Positions 10,764 through 23,070 of a stretch of 64,000 nucleotides of DNA are shown in pieces. The translations under genes and the position numbers were made by a program. This DNA comes from Manihot esculenta (lineage: Eukaryota > Streptophyta > Magnoliopsida > Malpighiales > Euphorbiaceae), in the NCBI RefSeq assembly GCF_001659605.2, contig NC_035173.2, forward strand, positions 13,288,347 to 13,352,346, read 5' to 3'. Within the stretch, counting starts at the first letter, position 1. Every line of letters begins with the position of its first letter. Under the pieces are notes generated by a model. That model made no database searches, had not been told where the DNA came from, and saw only the letters and a list, made by a program, of their open reading frames with translations.

Positions 10764-13700
10764 TGTAACGACCCGAAATCAGACCGCTACCGGCGCTAGA
10801 ATCCAGATCGACTTAAGGTCGCCGGGACCCGTAGCAAGCCTAACTATAATACCCGGCTAGACACCGGCATCGGAATTCTGACTTTTCGGCGGAATCTCCG
10901 TTGGAATCTGGATGTCGGAGGTTCTTTGAAGGGCAAGAGAAAGGTTTTCAAAATGTTTTTAAGTGTTTTATGGGTTTGAATGCAAAGGAATTGGGTTTTG
11001 AAAAGGAAAAGACCAAGGAGACAAATTGCAGGTTCGGCCGTCGAAGGATAAGTTCGGCCGCCGAACATTGCAAGGTTTCGCCCGCCGAAGGAGAAGTTCG
11101 GCTGCCGAACGTTGCATGGTTTTACATGCAGCTTAGGTCGCCGAAGAAGAGGCGGTTTGGCCACTTATAAAAGCCCCGTTGACCAGAAATGGCGTGTATT
11201 TCACTCTCTTTTCGTGCAAGGGTAGGTTCCTGCTCTCCTTAGGGTGTTTTCATGATGTTTCTTCAAATCTTTTAAGGTTTTCATGAGTTTTCTCCTTGTT
11301 TTGAAGAGTTGTGAGCTTTGAGCAAGATTTTGAAGCTTGGAGACTTGTGGAGCTTGGATCTCCATATCTTCACGTTTGGGGTCACACCAACTCTTGTTCT
11401 TCAAGAGGTACGTGTAGATCCTTAGTTTTTATGAAGTTGTAAGTGAGTTTTATGGAGGTTTTTGGGTAGAGATGCATGTTTAGGGTAAAGTGGGTTTTTG
11501 GTTGATTTGTGGTCAAAGCATGCTTATGTGTTTAGATGTGTTGTTTGTTGGGGTTGTAAGTTAGTTTTGGAAGTGGCTTGTTGGTGCATGAAGCTAAGTT
11601 CTTGATGAACTCAGGTTCGGCCGCCGAAGCAAGGTTCGGCCGCCGAACCCCTTAGGAAGGCTGTGATGGCCGCCTAACCTTGCCCTCGAAAGTTGAGTTT
11701 TGGCTTGAAAGCAGGCTTTCGGCTGCCGAAGGAAGGTTTGGTCACCGAAAGTGCCTGACTTTCGTCTCTGGAGAGGGACTTTCAGCTGTCGAAGGTGCCG
11801 CCGAAAGTACCCGAGTTTCGTCTCTGGAGAGAGGGTTCGGCTGCCGAAGGTGCCGCTGAAGATGCCCTGTCCAGCTTTTCTTTGCTTGTTTTCCATGCAT
11901 GCTTAAGGATGTTTTAGGGGGTTTTTGGGGAGTTGTTTATGAGTTGTTTCGAGTGTGTTTGGCACCTCATTCGAGTCCACCTGTGTAGGATCGGACCCGA
12001 GGGACCGAGGAGGCCATCAGTGTTAACTGTTGCAGAGTCAGTCCAGCGTCTGCCAGAGGTGAGTAGAACTAAACTTAATGTTTTAAATGGAGAAATGAAA
12101 TGTTTTTAGCATGTTTCATGCACCATGAGTATGCAATAGGTTGATTGCATTAGTAGTCACGAATATGATGCATTGCATTATTTATTGATGATGGGGATGG
12201 ACCAAGGCGACCTCAATAGCCCATGATGTGTTAAGTAAGGAAAGACCTGTGTGAGCTCCCTGGGGGGGGCCGGGCGCTGACAGAGGGAGTTTTGAGGTCA
12301 TGTCCAATCCGAGATGTGAAATGTTTGTGCTGTGACGCATTTCATGAAAGCATGTTATTAATGAACTGTTTTCATTGTTTCTACTCACTGGGCTTTTTAG
12401 CTCACCCCTCTCCCCTAACCCCAGTTTTGCAGGGCCAGAGTTAGCTATGGGAAGTCAGAGTCAGCAGAGTGCTGAGTATGAGTTGGTTATGTGTGGACAT
12501 GATGTAAATTAAAGGATTAGTTTGTAATGTAATGTATAGAGATGTAATGTCATGTAATGGATAGAGTTGTGCTTTGCCCTAGTGTATGATTAATCCCGTT
12601 GTACATGGATCCTGTTTTACGTTTCTTGATGAGAAATGTGTTGAACCAAGCCTGATGTATGTTATGCTGACCCTAGGGGTTCTATGTGTTCAGACATAGT
12701 GCATGCAGGTCAAGCTTGGTAGATGGAAGGAAAGTTTTCAGTGTTTTTTATGTTTATGTTTGATCATGTATGGGATTTATCAGGTACACAGAGTTCAGGA
12801 TAGGCTTGCTACGGGTCCCGGCGGCCTTAAGCCGACCTGGATCCTAGCGCCGGTAGTGGTCCGGGCCATTACAGAGGGGTATCGGATTCCGGGCTGTTAC
12901 ACTAACATACATCCTGTCATACCTGATAAATCCCATACATGATCATACAATTACATGAAACTTTAAACTTTTTCATTCACCAAGCTCGACCTGTGCATGC
13001 ACTGAAACTGAATACATCAAACTCCCACACTAGAGCCCTCATCAAATGCTCTAGTTGGGTCAACATTACATTAATCAAGCTTGGTTTACATTTCATTAAA
13101 TAAAACATTACACAATGATCATGAACAAAAGGGATTAACCATGAACTCTAGGGTCAAGCACAATACTAATCCTCAATACAATTCTAAACAATATCTTACA
13201 TTACATTATAATACATTATCTTTCATGTCCACAACTAACTATTACATACTTAAAACTTTTACTCTTGCTGACTTCCTGGTCTAACCCGAACCTGCAAACC
13301 TGGGGGTTAAGGGAAAGGGGTGAGCTACTAGAGCCCAGTGAGCAGAATAGTAAAACAATATATTAAAATTCATGCTTTCATGAAATGCATTACATCACAA
13401 ATAAATCACATCAAGGATGGACTTGTCACCAATAGCCCTCTACACATTCCAATGGTGCCAAGGGTGTAGAATGGGCCTCACTGGTCTTTCTCTTAACATA
13501 ACATAGCATAACATTCCAATGTGCCAGCGGCGTAGAATGGGCCTCACTGGTCTTTCTCTTACATCGTGCCAGGGGCGTAGAATGGGCCTTACTGGACTTC
13601 CATACCGTATCATCGTCATCATATCATATTGAGGACTAATGAGTCATCCAACATCCATCTACATCAACATCGTAGTATGCAATGCAACATATTCGTGAAT

Positions 13701-14980
13701 TCTAATGCAAACAACCTAGTATATATCATGGCATTCGTGATGCATGAACATGCTTGAAAATTATTTGCTTTGAAACATAAAGATCCATTCTGCTCACCTC
13801 AGGCTGACTCTGAACAGACTCTGAAGTAGCTATCTCACTGTTGGGATCCTCGGTTCCTCGGGTCCGAACCTACACAGGTGGACTCAAATGAGAGACCAAA
13901 CATACACTAACATGACTCTAAACATCTCCCCAAAAACCCCCTAAAACACCATAAAACATTCATAGAAAGCATGCAAAGGAAGGCTGAACAGGGCACTTTC
14001 GGCGGCAGGTTCGGCAGCCGAAAGTCCCTCCAGAGCCAAAATTCAGTCACCTTCGGCGGCAGGTTCGGCGGCCGAAAGTCCCTTCTAGAGCCAAAAGTCC
14101 AAACTTTCGAGGGCAGGGTTCGGCAGCAAAAACTGCCTCCTCAGGCAGGTTCGGCAGCCGAACATGGTTTCGGTTGTCGAACCTGAGTTCTTCCAGAATG
14201 GTAGAACTCGAGCTTCTCTCCCAAATTCAACCAACCAAAGCTTCCAACCAAACCAACTCATGCAAAAACATGCAAAAACACATCCTCAAGCATTTAGGGG
14301 CTTAAAGCTAACCTATACCCCAACAACATCACATTTAACATACAATAACATACATTTCATCATATAACCCACATAAACCCTAACATTTACAACTAACCTA
14401 ATCATGCAATAAAACTCTCTAAAACCCCTCAAAACTTACTCAAAACATAAAAGGAGGTGAGGATCTACTCTTACCTCTTGAAAATCGAGAGGAGAGGCGA
14501 TCCAAACTTGGAGTTGTAGAGGAAATGGGCTCCGGGGTCTCCAAGCTTCAAAACTTCGATTTTGAGCTTAAAACTTCAAAACAAGATGAAACCTTGTTAA
14601 AAGCTTGAAAGATTTGAAGGAAAACATCAAAACTAACCATGGAAGGGTTTTGACTCACCTTTGCCCAAAAATGGAGAAGAAAACTCGCCCATTTTCAGAC
14701 ATAGGGCCTTTTATAGGTGGCTGGCCAGACCACCTTCGAGGGCCAAAGGTGCTCCCTAAACTGCACCATGTTTGGCGGCCGAACATGAGGTTCGGCTTCC
14801 GAACTTGGCTTTCCTTTCTTGGTGCTTTTCTTTCAAAAACTCAATTTCTTTCTTACTTAAAACCTTAAAATACATGAAAACGTTTTAGAAAAACATATTT
14901 TACCCTTCTAGAGGTTTCCGACATCCGAGATTCCATCGGAAAATAGGAATTCCGATGTCGGGGTCTAGCCGGGTATTACA
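10764..14980 (-). repeat. 3' LTR of element D, interrupted by solo LTR F
   Basis: Two segments, 10764-10844 and 12902-14980, make one LTR of about 2.15 kb (TGTAACGACCC...GGGTATTACA on plus). The join is exact once F and one copy of CTAAC are removed. It has a reversed TATA box at 14707-14715, motif clusters at about 14000-14165 and 14770-14800, a tandem GTGCCAG...GTAGAATGGGCC block at 13455-13590, and reversed splice-donor-like sites at about 13795, 14471 and 14655. Confidence 0.85.
10845..12901 (+). mobile_element. Element F: solo LTR, Tekay-type, plus strand
   Basis: 2057 bp flanked by CTAAC at 10840-10844 and 12902-12906. The right end is CCGGGCTGTTACA. The left end reads TATAATACCCGG where siblings have TGTAATACCCGG, so the terminal TG is mutated and the copy would be a poor integrase substrate now. 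It carries a TATA box at 11165-11173, motif copies at 11033-11150 upstream of it and at 11614-11860 downstream, and splice-site-like GAGGTGAGT (12057) and TTTTGCAG (12424-12431). Confidence 0.85.
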
Positions 14981-15017
14981 TTCTCCCCCCCTTAAGAACA
15001 TTCGTCACCGAATGTTC
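14981..15017 (-). other. Polypurine tract and inverted repeat of element D
   Basis: Directly inside the LTR, the minus strand reads CTTAAGGGGGGGAGAA, the plus-strand primer tract used in reverse transcription. It is preceded by GAACATTCG-N4-CGAATGTTC (14996-15017). The same pair of signals lies inside the 3' LTR of A, C and E. Confidence 0.85.
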
Positions 15018-15068
15018 ACCAAACAAGCATAACATGGCATAACACACATGAACACACAGATCCTAACC

Positions 15069-16424
15069 TTAAAAGAGATGAGGGTATTGCTGGAGTATAG
15101 ACTCCCGTGTCTCCCAGGTACATTCTTCTACGTTGTGGTGATTCCAAAGGACTTTCACCATCGGGATTTCCTTGTTCCTCAGCTTTCTGATCTGCGTGTT
15201 CAGGATCCGTACTGGCTGCTCAACATAGGTGAGATCTCCTAGGATCTCCACATCTGGCTCACTAAGAATCTTGCCCGGATCTGACACGAACTTCCGTAAC
15301 ATGAAAACATGGAAAACCGGATGGATTCTCTCCATTGAAGCAGGTAAGTCCAACTTGTATGATACATTCCCGATCTTTTGCAAGATTTCAAAGGGTCCAA
15401 TGTACCATGGAGCTAGCTTACCTTTCTTTCCAAAACGAATCACCCCTTTCATAGGAGACACCTTGAGCAATACCAAATCTCCCTCCTAAAACTCCACATG
15501 CTTCCTGCGGACATCTGCATAGCTTTTTTGCCGACTCACAGCAGTCTTGATCCTTTCTCTGATGATGGGCACTACTCTGCTGGTGATCTCTACTAGTTCA
15601 GGCCCTGCTAAGGCCCTTTCTCCAACTTCTTCCCAGCAAACAGGTGACCTGCACTTCCTACCATAAAGAGCTTCATAAGGAGCCATCCCGATGCCAGCAT
15701 GATAGCTGTTATTGTAGGCAAATTCCACCAAGAGTAGATGCTGCCTCCAAGAACCACCAAAATCTAGCACACACATTCTGAGCATATCTTCAATTGTCTG
15801 GATGGTCCTCTCTAACTGTCCATCAGTCTGAGGATAGAAAGCAGTGCTAAAATCCAACCTGGTACCCATAGCATTCTGCAGACTCCGCCAAAACCTGGAG
15901 GTGAACTGGGGTCCCCTATCAGACACTATTGAAACAGGAGCCCCATGCAACCTGACCACTTCATCAACAAATACCTGCGCCAATTTATCCACAGAGTAGC
16001 CACTCCTGATAGGGATGAAGTGAGCAGATTTGGTCAATCTGTCCACAATCACCCATATGGAGTCCAAACTGTTAGACGTTGCCGGTAACCCCACCACGAA
16101 GTCCATAGCTATATTCTCCCATTTCCATTCTGGAATCGGCAGTGGGTTAAGCATTCCAGCCGGCTTCTAATGTTCCAGCTTCACCCTCTAACATACTTTG
16201 CAGGCGGACACGAACTGTGCCACTTCTCTCTTCATAGCTGGCCACCAATAAACCCTCTTAAGATCTTGATACATCTTGGTGGCTCCAGGGTGAATACTGT
16301 ATCTAGCATTATGAGCCTCCCTCATAATGTCACCTTTCAAACTCACATTATCTGGTACACATAATCTATTCCCATAGCGGAGGATCCCCCTGTTGTCAAA
16401 TCTAAACTCCTTATTCTTGCCTGA
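15069..16424 (-). pseudogene. pol: Integrase with chromodomain-like tail, element D
   Basis: All pieces share one minus-strand frame. Visible are the core start [23 protein letters not shown] and HPQTDGQLERT (with D-35-E spacing between SDRG and the Glu), the SPMKGVIRFG region, and a C-terminal chromodomain-like tail (YVEQPVRILNTQIRKLRN ... TWETRE ... PHLF) ending at a natural stop at 15069-15071. Four in-frame TAG codons (15486, 16167 and 16188 here, 16425 at the edge) each replace CAG found in siblings A or C. The catalytic triad looks kept, but the protein cannot be made in full. Confidence 0.85.
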
Positions 16425-18338
16425 CTAAACAGTCCTGGCAATTTTCACTAACTCTGGGTCCTCATGCTGTTTCTGAGCCACCTGCTCTAGAAACACGGGT
16501 GTTACTCTCATCTGAGCTATCAAAGCACCTGTACCAGACAACTCCAACTGCAGCCCTTCACTAATGAGCTTATAGAACTCCCTCACCACCGGTCTTCTCT
16601 CTGCTGTAATATGGGATAGACTGCCAAGTGACTTCCGGCTTAGGGTATCTGCCATAACATTTGCCTTACCCGGATGGTACTGAATTTTGCAATCATAGCC
16701 ACTAAGCAGTTCCATCCATCTCCTCTGCCTCAGATTCAACTCCCTCTGACTCAAGATGTACTGCAGGCTCTTATGATCTGTGAAGATCTCACATTTAACC
16801 CCATAAAGGTAATGCCTCCACATCTTGAGTGCGAAGATCACAGCTGCCATCTCTAGATCGTGTGTAGGATAATTCAACTCATACTTCTTCAGCTGCTTAG
16901 AAGCATAAGCAATTACCCTCTCATTTTGCATCAACACACAACCTAGTCCCACACGGGACGCATCACAAAACACTATGAAGTCTTCATTGCTGGTAGGCAG
17001 AGCTAACACTGGTGCTGACGTCAACCTTTTCTTCAGCTCGTTAAAGCTTTCCTCACACTGCTCAGACCACACAAACTTCTGATTCTTCTTGGTTAATTTG
17101 GTCATAGGAGAGGCAATTTTAGAGAAGTCCTGAACGAACCTCCTGTAGTAACCTGCCAAACCCAAAAAGCTCTTGATCTCTGTTACTGTAGTGGGTCTGG
17201 GCCAGTTAGCTACAGCTTCTACCTTCTTGGGGTCCACTTCAATTCCGTTTTCTGATACAACATGCCCCAAGAATGAAATGCTCCTTAACCAGAACTCACA
17301 CTTGGAGAACTTGGCATACAAGCCGTTCTCCCTCAGGGTCTGCAAAACTAACCTCAGATGATGGGCATACTCCTCTGTATTTCTGGAATACACTAAGATA
17401 TCATCTATGAAGTCAATAACAAAGTGATCTAGATACTGGCTAAAAACTCTGTTCATGAGATCCATGAATGCTGCAGGGGCATTGGTCAGCCCAAACGGCA
17501 TTAATAGGAATTCATAATGCCCATATCTGGTCCTGAACGCCGTCTTCGGCACATCTTCTTCTCTTATTCTCAGTTGGTGGTACCCGGATCTCAGATCTAT
17601 CTTGGAGAAATAACCTGCTCCTGCCAGCTGGTCAAATAGATCGTCAATCTTAGGTAACGGATACTTATTCTTGGTAGTGACTTTGTTCAACTGCCTGTAG
17701 TCGATACAAAGTCTCAAGGATCCATCCTTCTTCTTTACAAACAGCACTAGAGCACCCCAAGGTGAGGTACTCGATCGGATGGAACCCTTGTCTACCAACT
17801 CTTGCAACTGTTCCTTTAGCTCTTTCAACTCTGCTGGCGCCATCCTGTAGGGAGGGATAGAGATTGGTCTGATTCCAGGCATCAATTCTATTTCAAACTC
17901 TATCTCCCTAGCAGGTGGTAGTCCTGGAAGCTCATCTGGGAAAACATCTGGAAACTCTCTGACCACAGGCACTGAGGCGGGCTCTCTAACCTGACTATCC
18001 AGCTCTCTCACATGAGCTAGAAACCCCTGACAACCTCTCCTGAGCAACCTACGAGCCTGTAGGGTTGATATCAGACCTCTAGGCGTACCCCTCTTGTCTC
18101 CTCTAAAGACAACCTCTAATCCATCTTGACCTCTGAACCTGACTACCTTGTCTCTGCAATCCAAGGTAGCACCATGAGCAGATAGCCAATTCATCCCTAG
18201 AATGACATCAAAATCCGTCAAGTCTAGAACTACAAGGTCGGCTAGAAGGCATTTACTCTCAACAAACACTGGACTATATCGGCAGACTGACTCTGCCACT
18301 GATGGATCACACTTGGGTCCACTGACCCAGAGGGGACA
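16425..18338 (-). pseudogene. pol: Protease C-terminus, reverse transcriptase and RNase H, element D
   Basis: A 624-codon open stretch. From its N-terminus: [20 protein letters not shown] (protease flap and core end), [14 protein letters not shown] with [37 protein letters not shown] and catalytic FIDD, then RNase H with [34 protein letters not shown] and [15 protein letters not shown]. This long uninterrupted part copies RNA into DNA and removes the RNA strand in intact relatives. It is bounded by TAG at 16425-16427 (CAG in siblings) and at 18339-18341 (GAG in siblings). Confidence 0.88.
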
Positions 18339-18952
18339 CTATAACCCAGAGACCATCAAACCCAACCTCTCAACAGCTCTCGGAGCAACAAAAGAATGAG
18401 ATGCACCAGGGTCCATTAAAGCATACACATCTGAACAACCAATGATGAGATTACTTGACACCACGGTGTTGGATGTGTTCGCCTCCTGTTGTGTCATAGT
18501 GAAGATCCGAGCTAAGACTGATGGACCTTCACCTCGGGAACCTGCTGAAGAAGAGGCTGCCCCTCTTCCTCGGCCTCTGCCACTGCCTTGAGTCACGACT
18601 GGAGCTACAGGCTGAGCCACACTACCAGAAGCTGTCTGCTGGGATGGTACCATGAAAGGTGCCCTAGGACACTCCCGTGCCATGTGTCCCTTTTGCCCAC
18701 ATCTGAAGTAGGTTGTAGTCCCATACCGACGCACTCCCTTGTGTAGCTTTCCACAGTTCAAACATTCTGCACCATCTGAACCCGAGCTCGAGCCACCACT
18801 GAGTCCCAGACCTGATTTCAAGCGATTCCAAAACTTATTCTTCTTTGGCTTTTTGGTGGTGCTACTCCACCTCTTATTGCCTGAAGCTGCTGTACTCAAA
18901 GAAGAGGGACCCAACTTTCCCCCACCTGGAGTCTTGGAACCCGAAGACTGTG
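18339..18952 (-). pseudogene. gag-pol: Nucleocapsid zinc knuckle and protease active site, element D
   Basis: The frame contains CFRCG-like YFRCGQKGHMARECP, where the first Cys of the CCHC knuckle appears as Tyr-Phe-Arg-Cys with loss of the leading Cys, then a Gly/Arg/Ser-rich linker (SGRGRGRGAASSS) and the protease motif [11 protein letters not shown]. The reading frame runs directly into pol, showing a gag-pol fusion without frameshift. The stop at 18339 interrupts the protease. The left (N-terminal) side is cut at 18952 by insertion of element B; the rest of gag resumes at 58264. Confidence 0.83.
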
Positions 18953-20608
18953 TGATAGAGCACATTTTAGTCCATAATATCATGATCTTATAGATGTTTA
19001 TTTACACCTTTTCTACCTAATTTTGTGGTTTTAATCATGTTTTGCAGTATTAAGTGTAAAGAAGCAATTTGGAGAAAATGCTCTTAAAAATGCCAAAAAA
19101 GTGCCAAAAACAGAAAAGCCACTTTCGGAAGTCGAAAGTGAAGTTCGGAAGCCGAAACTCAACCACCTTCGGAAGCACCTTCGGAAGCACCTACAGAAGC
19201 CGAAAGTCACCCACTTTCGGAAGCACTTTCGGAAGCCGAATCCACTCCAGAGACGAAAGTCACCCACCTTCGGTGGCACCTTCGGCGGCCGAACCTTGCA
19301 TCCAGAGCCGAAATTCCTGCCTCCGAAACTTACTTTAGGCGGCCGAAAGTGCCCCCGAACAACCTCCTCCTTATTCAACAAGCCAAATCTTGAAGATCAC
19401 ATGTTTTCCACTTTATGCCATGCACATTCAAAATTCAAATCAAGGCTCCACCTTCCTCTTTAGTGTATGAATAATGTGAAGAAGGCTTCTTGAACACACC
19501 TTGAGCAACAACAAAGACCAAAAGGCCCTTCTCTTGCCTTCACATACACATATTGGACCAAGGGCACTTTGGGCAACCAAGAAACCCTAGGCAGCCTCTC
19601 AAGTCCTATTTAAAGGCTTCAAGAAGACATGAAGAGGTAGATTTTGTTCCACACAACTTCTCCAAGGATTCGCCAAGGCTTCTCCAAGGGTTCTTCCCTT
19701 TAGTTCTTCATCTTCTTGCTTCCTTTTCTTTTATTTTCTGTTTTGGTTCAGCCATGAGTGGCTGAAACCCTAATTCTAGTTGAAGTTTGGTTGAAACTAA
19801 GGTTGTTTAAAGGGTTGTGAGATCTGAACATAAAGTGTTTGCTTTTGATTAGTTCAATATTCATGCAATTGTGCTTAATTCTAAGATTGCTTTGTTGTTT
19901 TGATCAAATTGGCCACTTGATTCTTGATTGCAAAGTTAATTGATTGTTAGTTGGGATATTTGTTAGTCTGTAATTGCTGGAAATATTCTGACCTAAGAAC
20001 ACTTGGTGTAAAAACTAAGGAATTACATGATATAGCAACATCTCATGCGTTTGAGTAGCTAGGATTGGATCTCTCTCATTCTTTATGCAATTGACAATTG
20101 TTTTGATGCCTATGGCCCAAGGACGTTCCTTGGCAATCTGTTAATTAGTAATTGATTAGAGGACGTTCCCTAATTGATTTAATCATAAGGAGAGACATGG
20201 TGGTGAGAAGCGTTTTCCACCCCCATAACTAATCTATTGAATGAATCAAGAAAACCTAAGTTTCAATGATCAACCCAAACAACCAAAGTGGATCCATATC
20301 TTCAACTAGACCTTTTTCATATTGATTTCCTCTCTTATTTTGTTTACTTGCTATTTTAATTGCTTTCAATAGTTGTTAGTCAAATCATCTCAAAACCCCC
20401 CCTTTTTACTTTTATTGCACTTTACTTTCATTCAGCTTTCAATTACTTGCTTTCAATTGTGTTTTCAATTAGTTCTCTTGGTCTTGATTGAGAAAAATAA
20501 ATAGGTAATCAATTCTCTGTGGATTTGATCCTTCACCACTATCTGCAGTTGTAAATTGTTGATAACCAAGAAGATTATTTTTGACCGGCTTCGACAACCG
20601 CACTGTCA
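18953..20608 (+). repeat. 5' LTR of element B
   Basis: 1656 bp, TGATAGAGCACA...CACTGTCA. It contains a motif array at 19113-19350 (TTCGGAAGCCGAA and TTCGGCGGCCGAA forms), a TATTTAAA promoter box at 19607-19614, and two conserved hairpins at 19745-19769 and 20117-20133. It ends in GACCGGCTTCGACAACC and the primer site follows within a few bases. Confidence 0.9.
19607..19614 (+). promoter_or_regulatory. TATA-like box of B 5' LTR
   Basis: CCTATTTAAAGGC at the place where J has CATATAAAAG and G has TTATTTAAAGG, about 260 bp after the motif array. This would set the U3/R border some 30 bp downstream. Confidence 0.55.
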
Positions 20609-20613
20609 AAAAT

Positions 20614-20631
20614 TGGCGCCGTTGCCGGGGA
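20614..20631 (+). other. Primer binding site of element B
   Basis: TGGCGCCGTTGCCGGGGA five bases after the LTR. This is the primer-site wording usual in Athila and Tat elements, complementary to a tRNA 3' end. Confidence 0.9.
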
Positions 20632-20660
20632 ATTGATTTAACTTGTTTACTTTTCTTTAC

Positions 20661-22543
20661 ATGACCAGATCTAAGCATAGGGACACTCTTCCCTTTGATC
20701 CAGAAATTGAGCACACCCTCAGAAGGCTAGGAAAGCAAACCTCAATCGCAGAACCTTCTGCCCAACCTTCGGCCACCGAACCATCCCTACATTCGGCCGC
20801 CGAACCTTTCTTGCTCCAGCAACCAAATCTTGCACCAATGGCAGAACCTAATGCACAAGCTGCTGCCCCTAATGGACATGCTGTCCAAAACCAAATCATT
20901 CAGGAAAATCCAGCAATAAGGCCACAAGCACCAAGGGAAAGAACCATGAGAGAGTTAGCAACTCCTGTGGGTGATCATGCACCTCTTTGCATCACCTATC
21001 CGCCTCTGACAGTTCCCTTTGAACTAAAGACAGGTTTGATACATCTTCTTCCTAAATTCAGAGGTAGAGAAAATGAAAATCCACACAAGCAAAATCCACA
21101 CAAGCGCTTGAAAGAATTTACTATTGTTTATTCATCCATGAGACCTCAAAGGATCTCTGAAGATCATGTTAAATTAAGAGCTTTTCCCTTCTCATTAGAT
21201 GACTATGCCAAAGATTGGTTATTTTATTTGCCACCTGGATCTATAACCTCTTGGGATGATATGGTCCAAACCTTTTTGGACAAATACTTCCCACCATCTA
21301 AATCAATTGGCATAATAAGAGAAATCACTAGCATAAGACAGAAGCAAACTTAGGACTTATATGATTATTGGGAAAGGTTTGAAAGACTATGTACAGGTTG
21401 TCCACAACATGATATGTCAGACAAGGCCCTCATACAGTTCTTCTATGAAGGATTGCTCCCATCAGAAAGAAAATTCATAAATGTAGCTTGTGGAGGATCC
21501 ATTATAGACAAGACACCGAGGGAGATGAGAGAGTTGATATCTACCCTTGCAGCCTCATCTAGGCAATATGGAGAAGAAAAACAACTACAAAGAGCTAATG
21601 AGGTAAGTTCCTCTACTATTTCTAAACTGTCATCTATGATGAAAGATTTTGCCATAGGATTGGTTCAACAGATGCAAGCAGTCCAGCCACCTAAGCCATG
21701 TGGGATCTGCTCTTATGTGGGACACTCAACTGATCAATGTCCTACACTCCAAGAAGATTCCCAGCAAGTCAATGCAATTGGAGGGTACAACAACCAGCCT
21801 AGATATGATCCATATTCAAACACATACAATCCAGGTTGGAGAGACCATCCCAATTTCAGCTATGGAAGGGCCAACAACAATCAAAACTATCAAAGGAACC
21901 AAGCCCAACTAGCACCTTCAAATCCCATCCAACGCCTTGAGAAGATGATGGAGTCCATGGCAAGTGCTATACAAAGCCTCAATCAACGTGTAGATCTAAT
22001 GACCTCATCCGGAAGCAATTCTGATACCCAAGGTAAGCTCCCTTCTCAAACTGAAACTAACCCTAGACAGAATGTGAATGCCATCACTTTGAGAAGTGGG
22101 AAAGAACTTCAAGATGCTGAAGAGCAAGTAGTGCAAGACCCAATGCAAACTGAAGCCCCCTCTGTGCAAACTGAAGCCCCCCCTGCGCAAACTGAAGCCA
22201 CCCCTGTGCAAAAGACTGATCCGAAAGTAAGTTTTCACATCCCACCTCCTTTTCCAAAGAGATTTGAAAGAAAACAAAAAGAAAAAGAAGAAAAGGAGAT
22301 TCTTGAGACTTTCAGAAAAGTGGAAATCAACATACCACTGCTAGATGCTGTCAAGCAAATCCCAAGGTACGCAAAGTTTCTGAAAGAGTTGTGCACCAAT
22401 AGAAGGAAGCTAGCTGCAAGAGAGAAAGTAAGTGTAGGTGAAGTTGTTACTGCTGTCATTAAAAGAGAACTCCCTACTAAATGCAAGGACAAAGGTATGT
22501 TTGCTATCTCTTGCAAAATTAAAAATGTTGAAATCAAAAAAGC
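20661..22543 (+). pseudogene. gag: Gag of Athila-like element B
   Basis: The ATG at 20661 is the first in the frame after the primer site. The frame covers about 627 codons to 22543. Residues near 30-50 include PSATEPSLHSAAEPF, encoded by TTCGGC-N-GCCGAA-type DNA. The capsid homology follows (FRGRENENPH, LKEFTIV, LRAFPFSLDDYAKDWL, FLDKYFPP) and then a CGICSYVGHSTDQCP zinc knuckle at about 21698-21742. There is a run of Thr/Glu/Ala/Pro repeats (QTEAPSVQTEAPPAQTEA) at about 22146-22210. One in-frame TAG at 21351-21353 (KQT-stop-DLY, probably CAG originally) and a one-base deletion near 22543 before the protease motif break it. Confidence 0.85.
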
Positions 22544-23070
22544 ATGTGTGATCTTGGTGCATCTATAAATATTATGCCTCTCTCCATCTATAAATTTCTG
22601 AATGCATGTGCACTAAAAGACACAAGAGTTGTGATCCAACTAGCTGATAGATCTGTGGTATATCCATTAGGTGTTCTAGAAGATGTGTTAGTCCAAGTAG
22701 ATGAACTTGTCTTTCCTGCTGATTTTTATGTGATTGATACAAAGGAAGATAGTTGCAATACTAGTTCTGATATCCTTCTTGGACGTCCTTTCTTGAGTAC
22801 TGCTAGAACTAAAATAGATGTGCATGATGGTACTTTAACCATGGAGTTTGAAGGAGAAGTGATTAAATACAATGTCTATGATGCCATGAAATATCCACAT
22901 GATATGTCACCTGTCTATGGTCTTGATATTGTTGACTGTTTGAGCCAGGAAGTTTTTGATGAAAATCAAGATGGTATTCTTAACAATGATTTCTACCAAG
23001 AAACTGATCAGGTGCAGATTGAGAGCCAGAAAGAGACTGTCTGCAGCATCCGGCAGATTGATATTGCGCA
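22544..23070 (+). pseudogene. pol: Aspartic protease of Athila-like element B
   Basis: The frame opens with CDLGASINIMPLSIY, the Athila-type protease active site (D-L-G-A), followed by VIQLADRSVVYPLGVLEDVLV, FPADFYVID and DILLGRPFLSTARTKID. The frame is shifted by one base from gag. It would cut the gag-pol polyprotein. It continues in frame into the unusual Pro/Asn-rich stretch at 23071. Confidence 0.85.
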
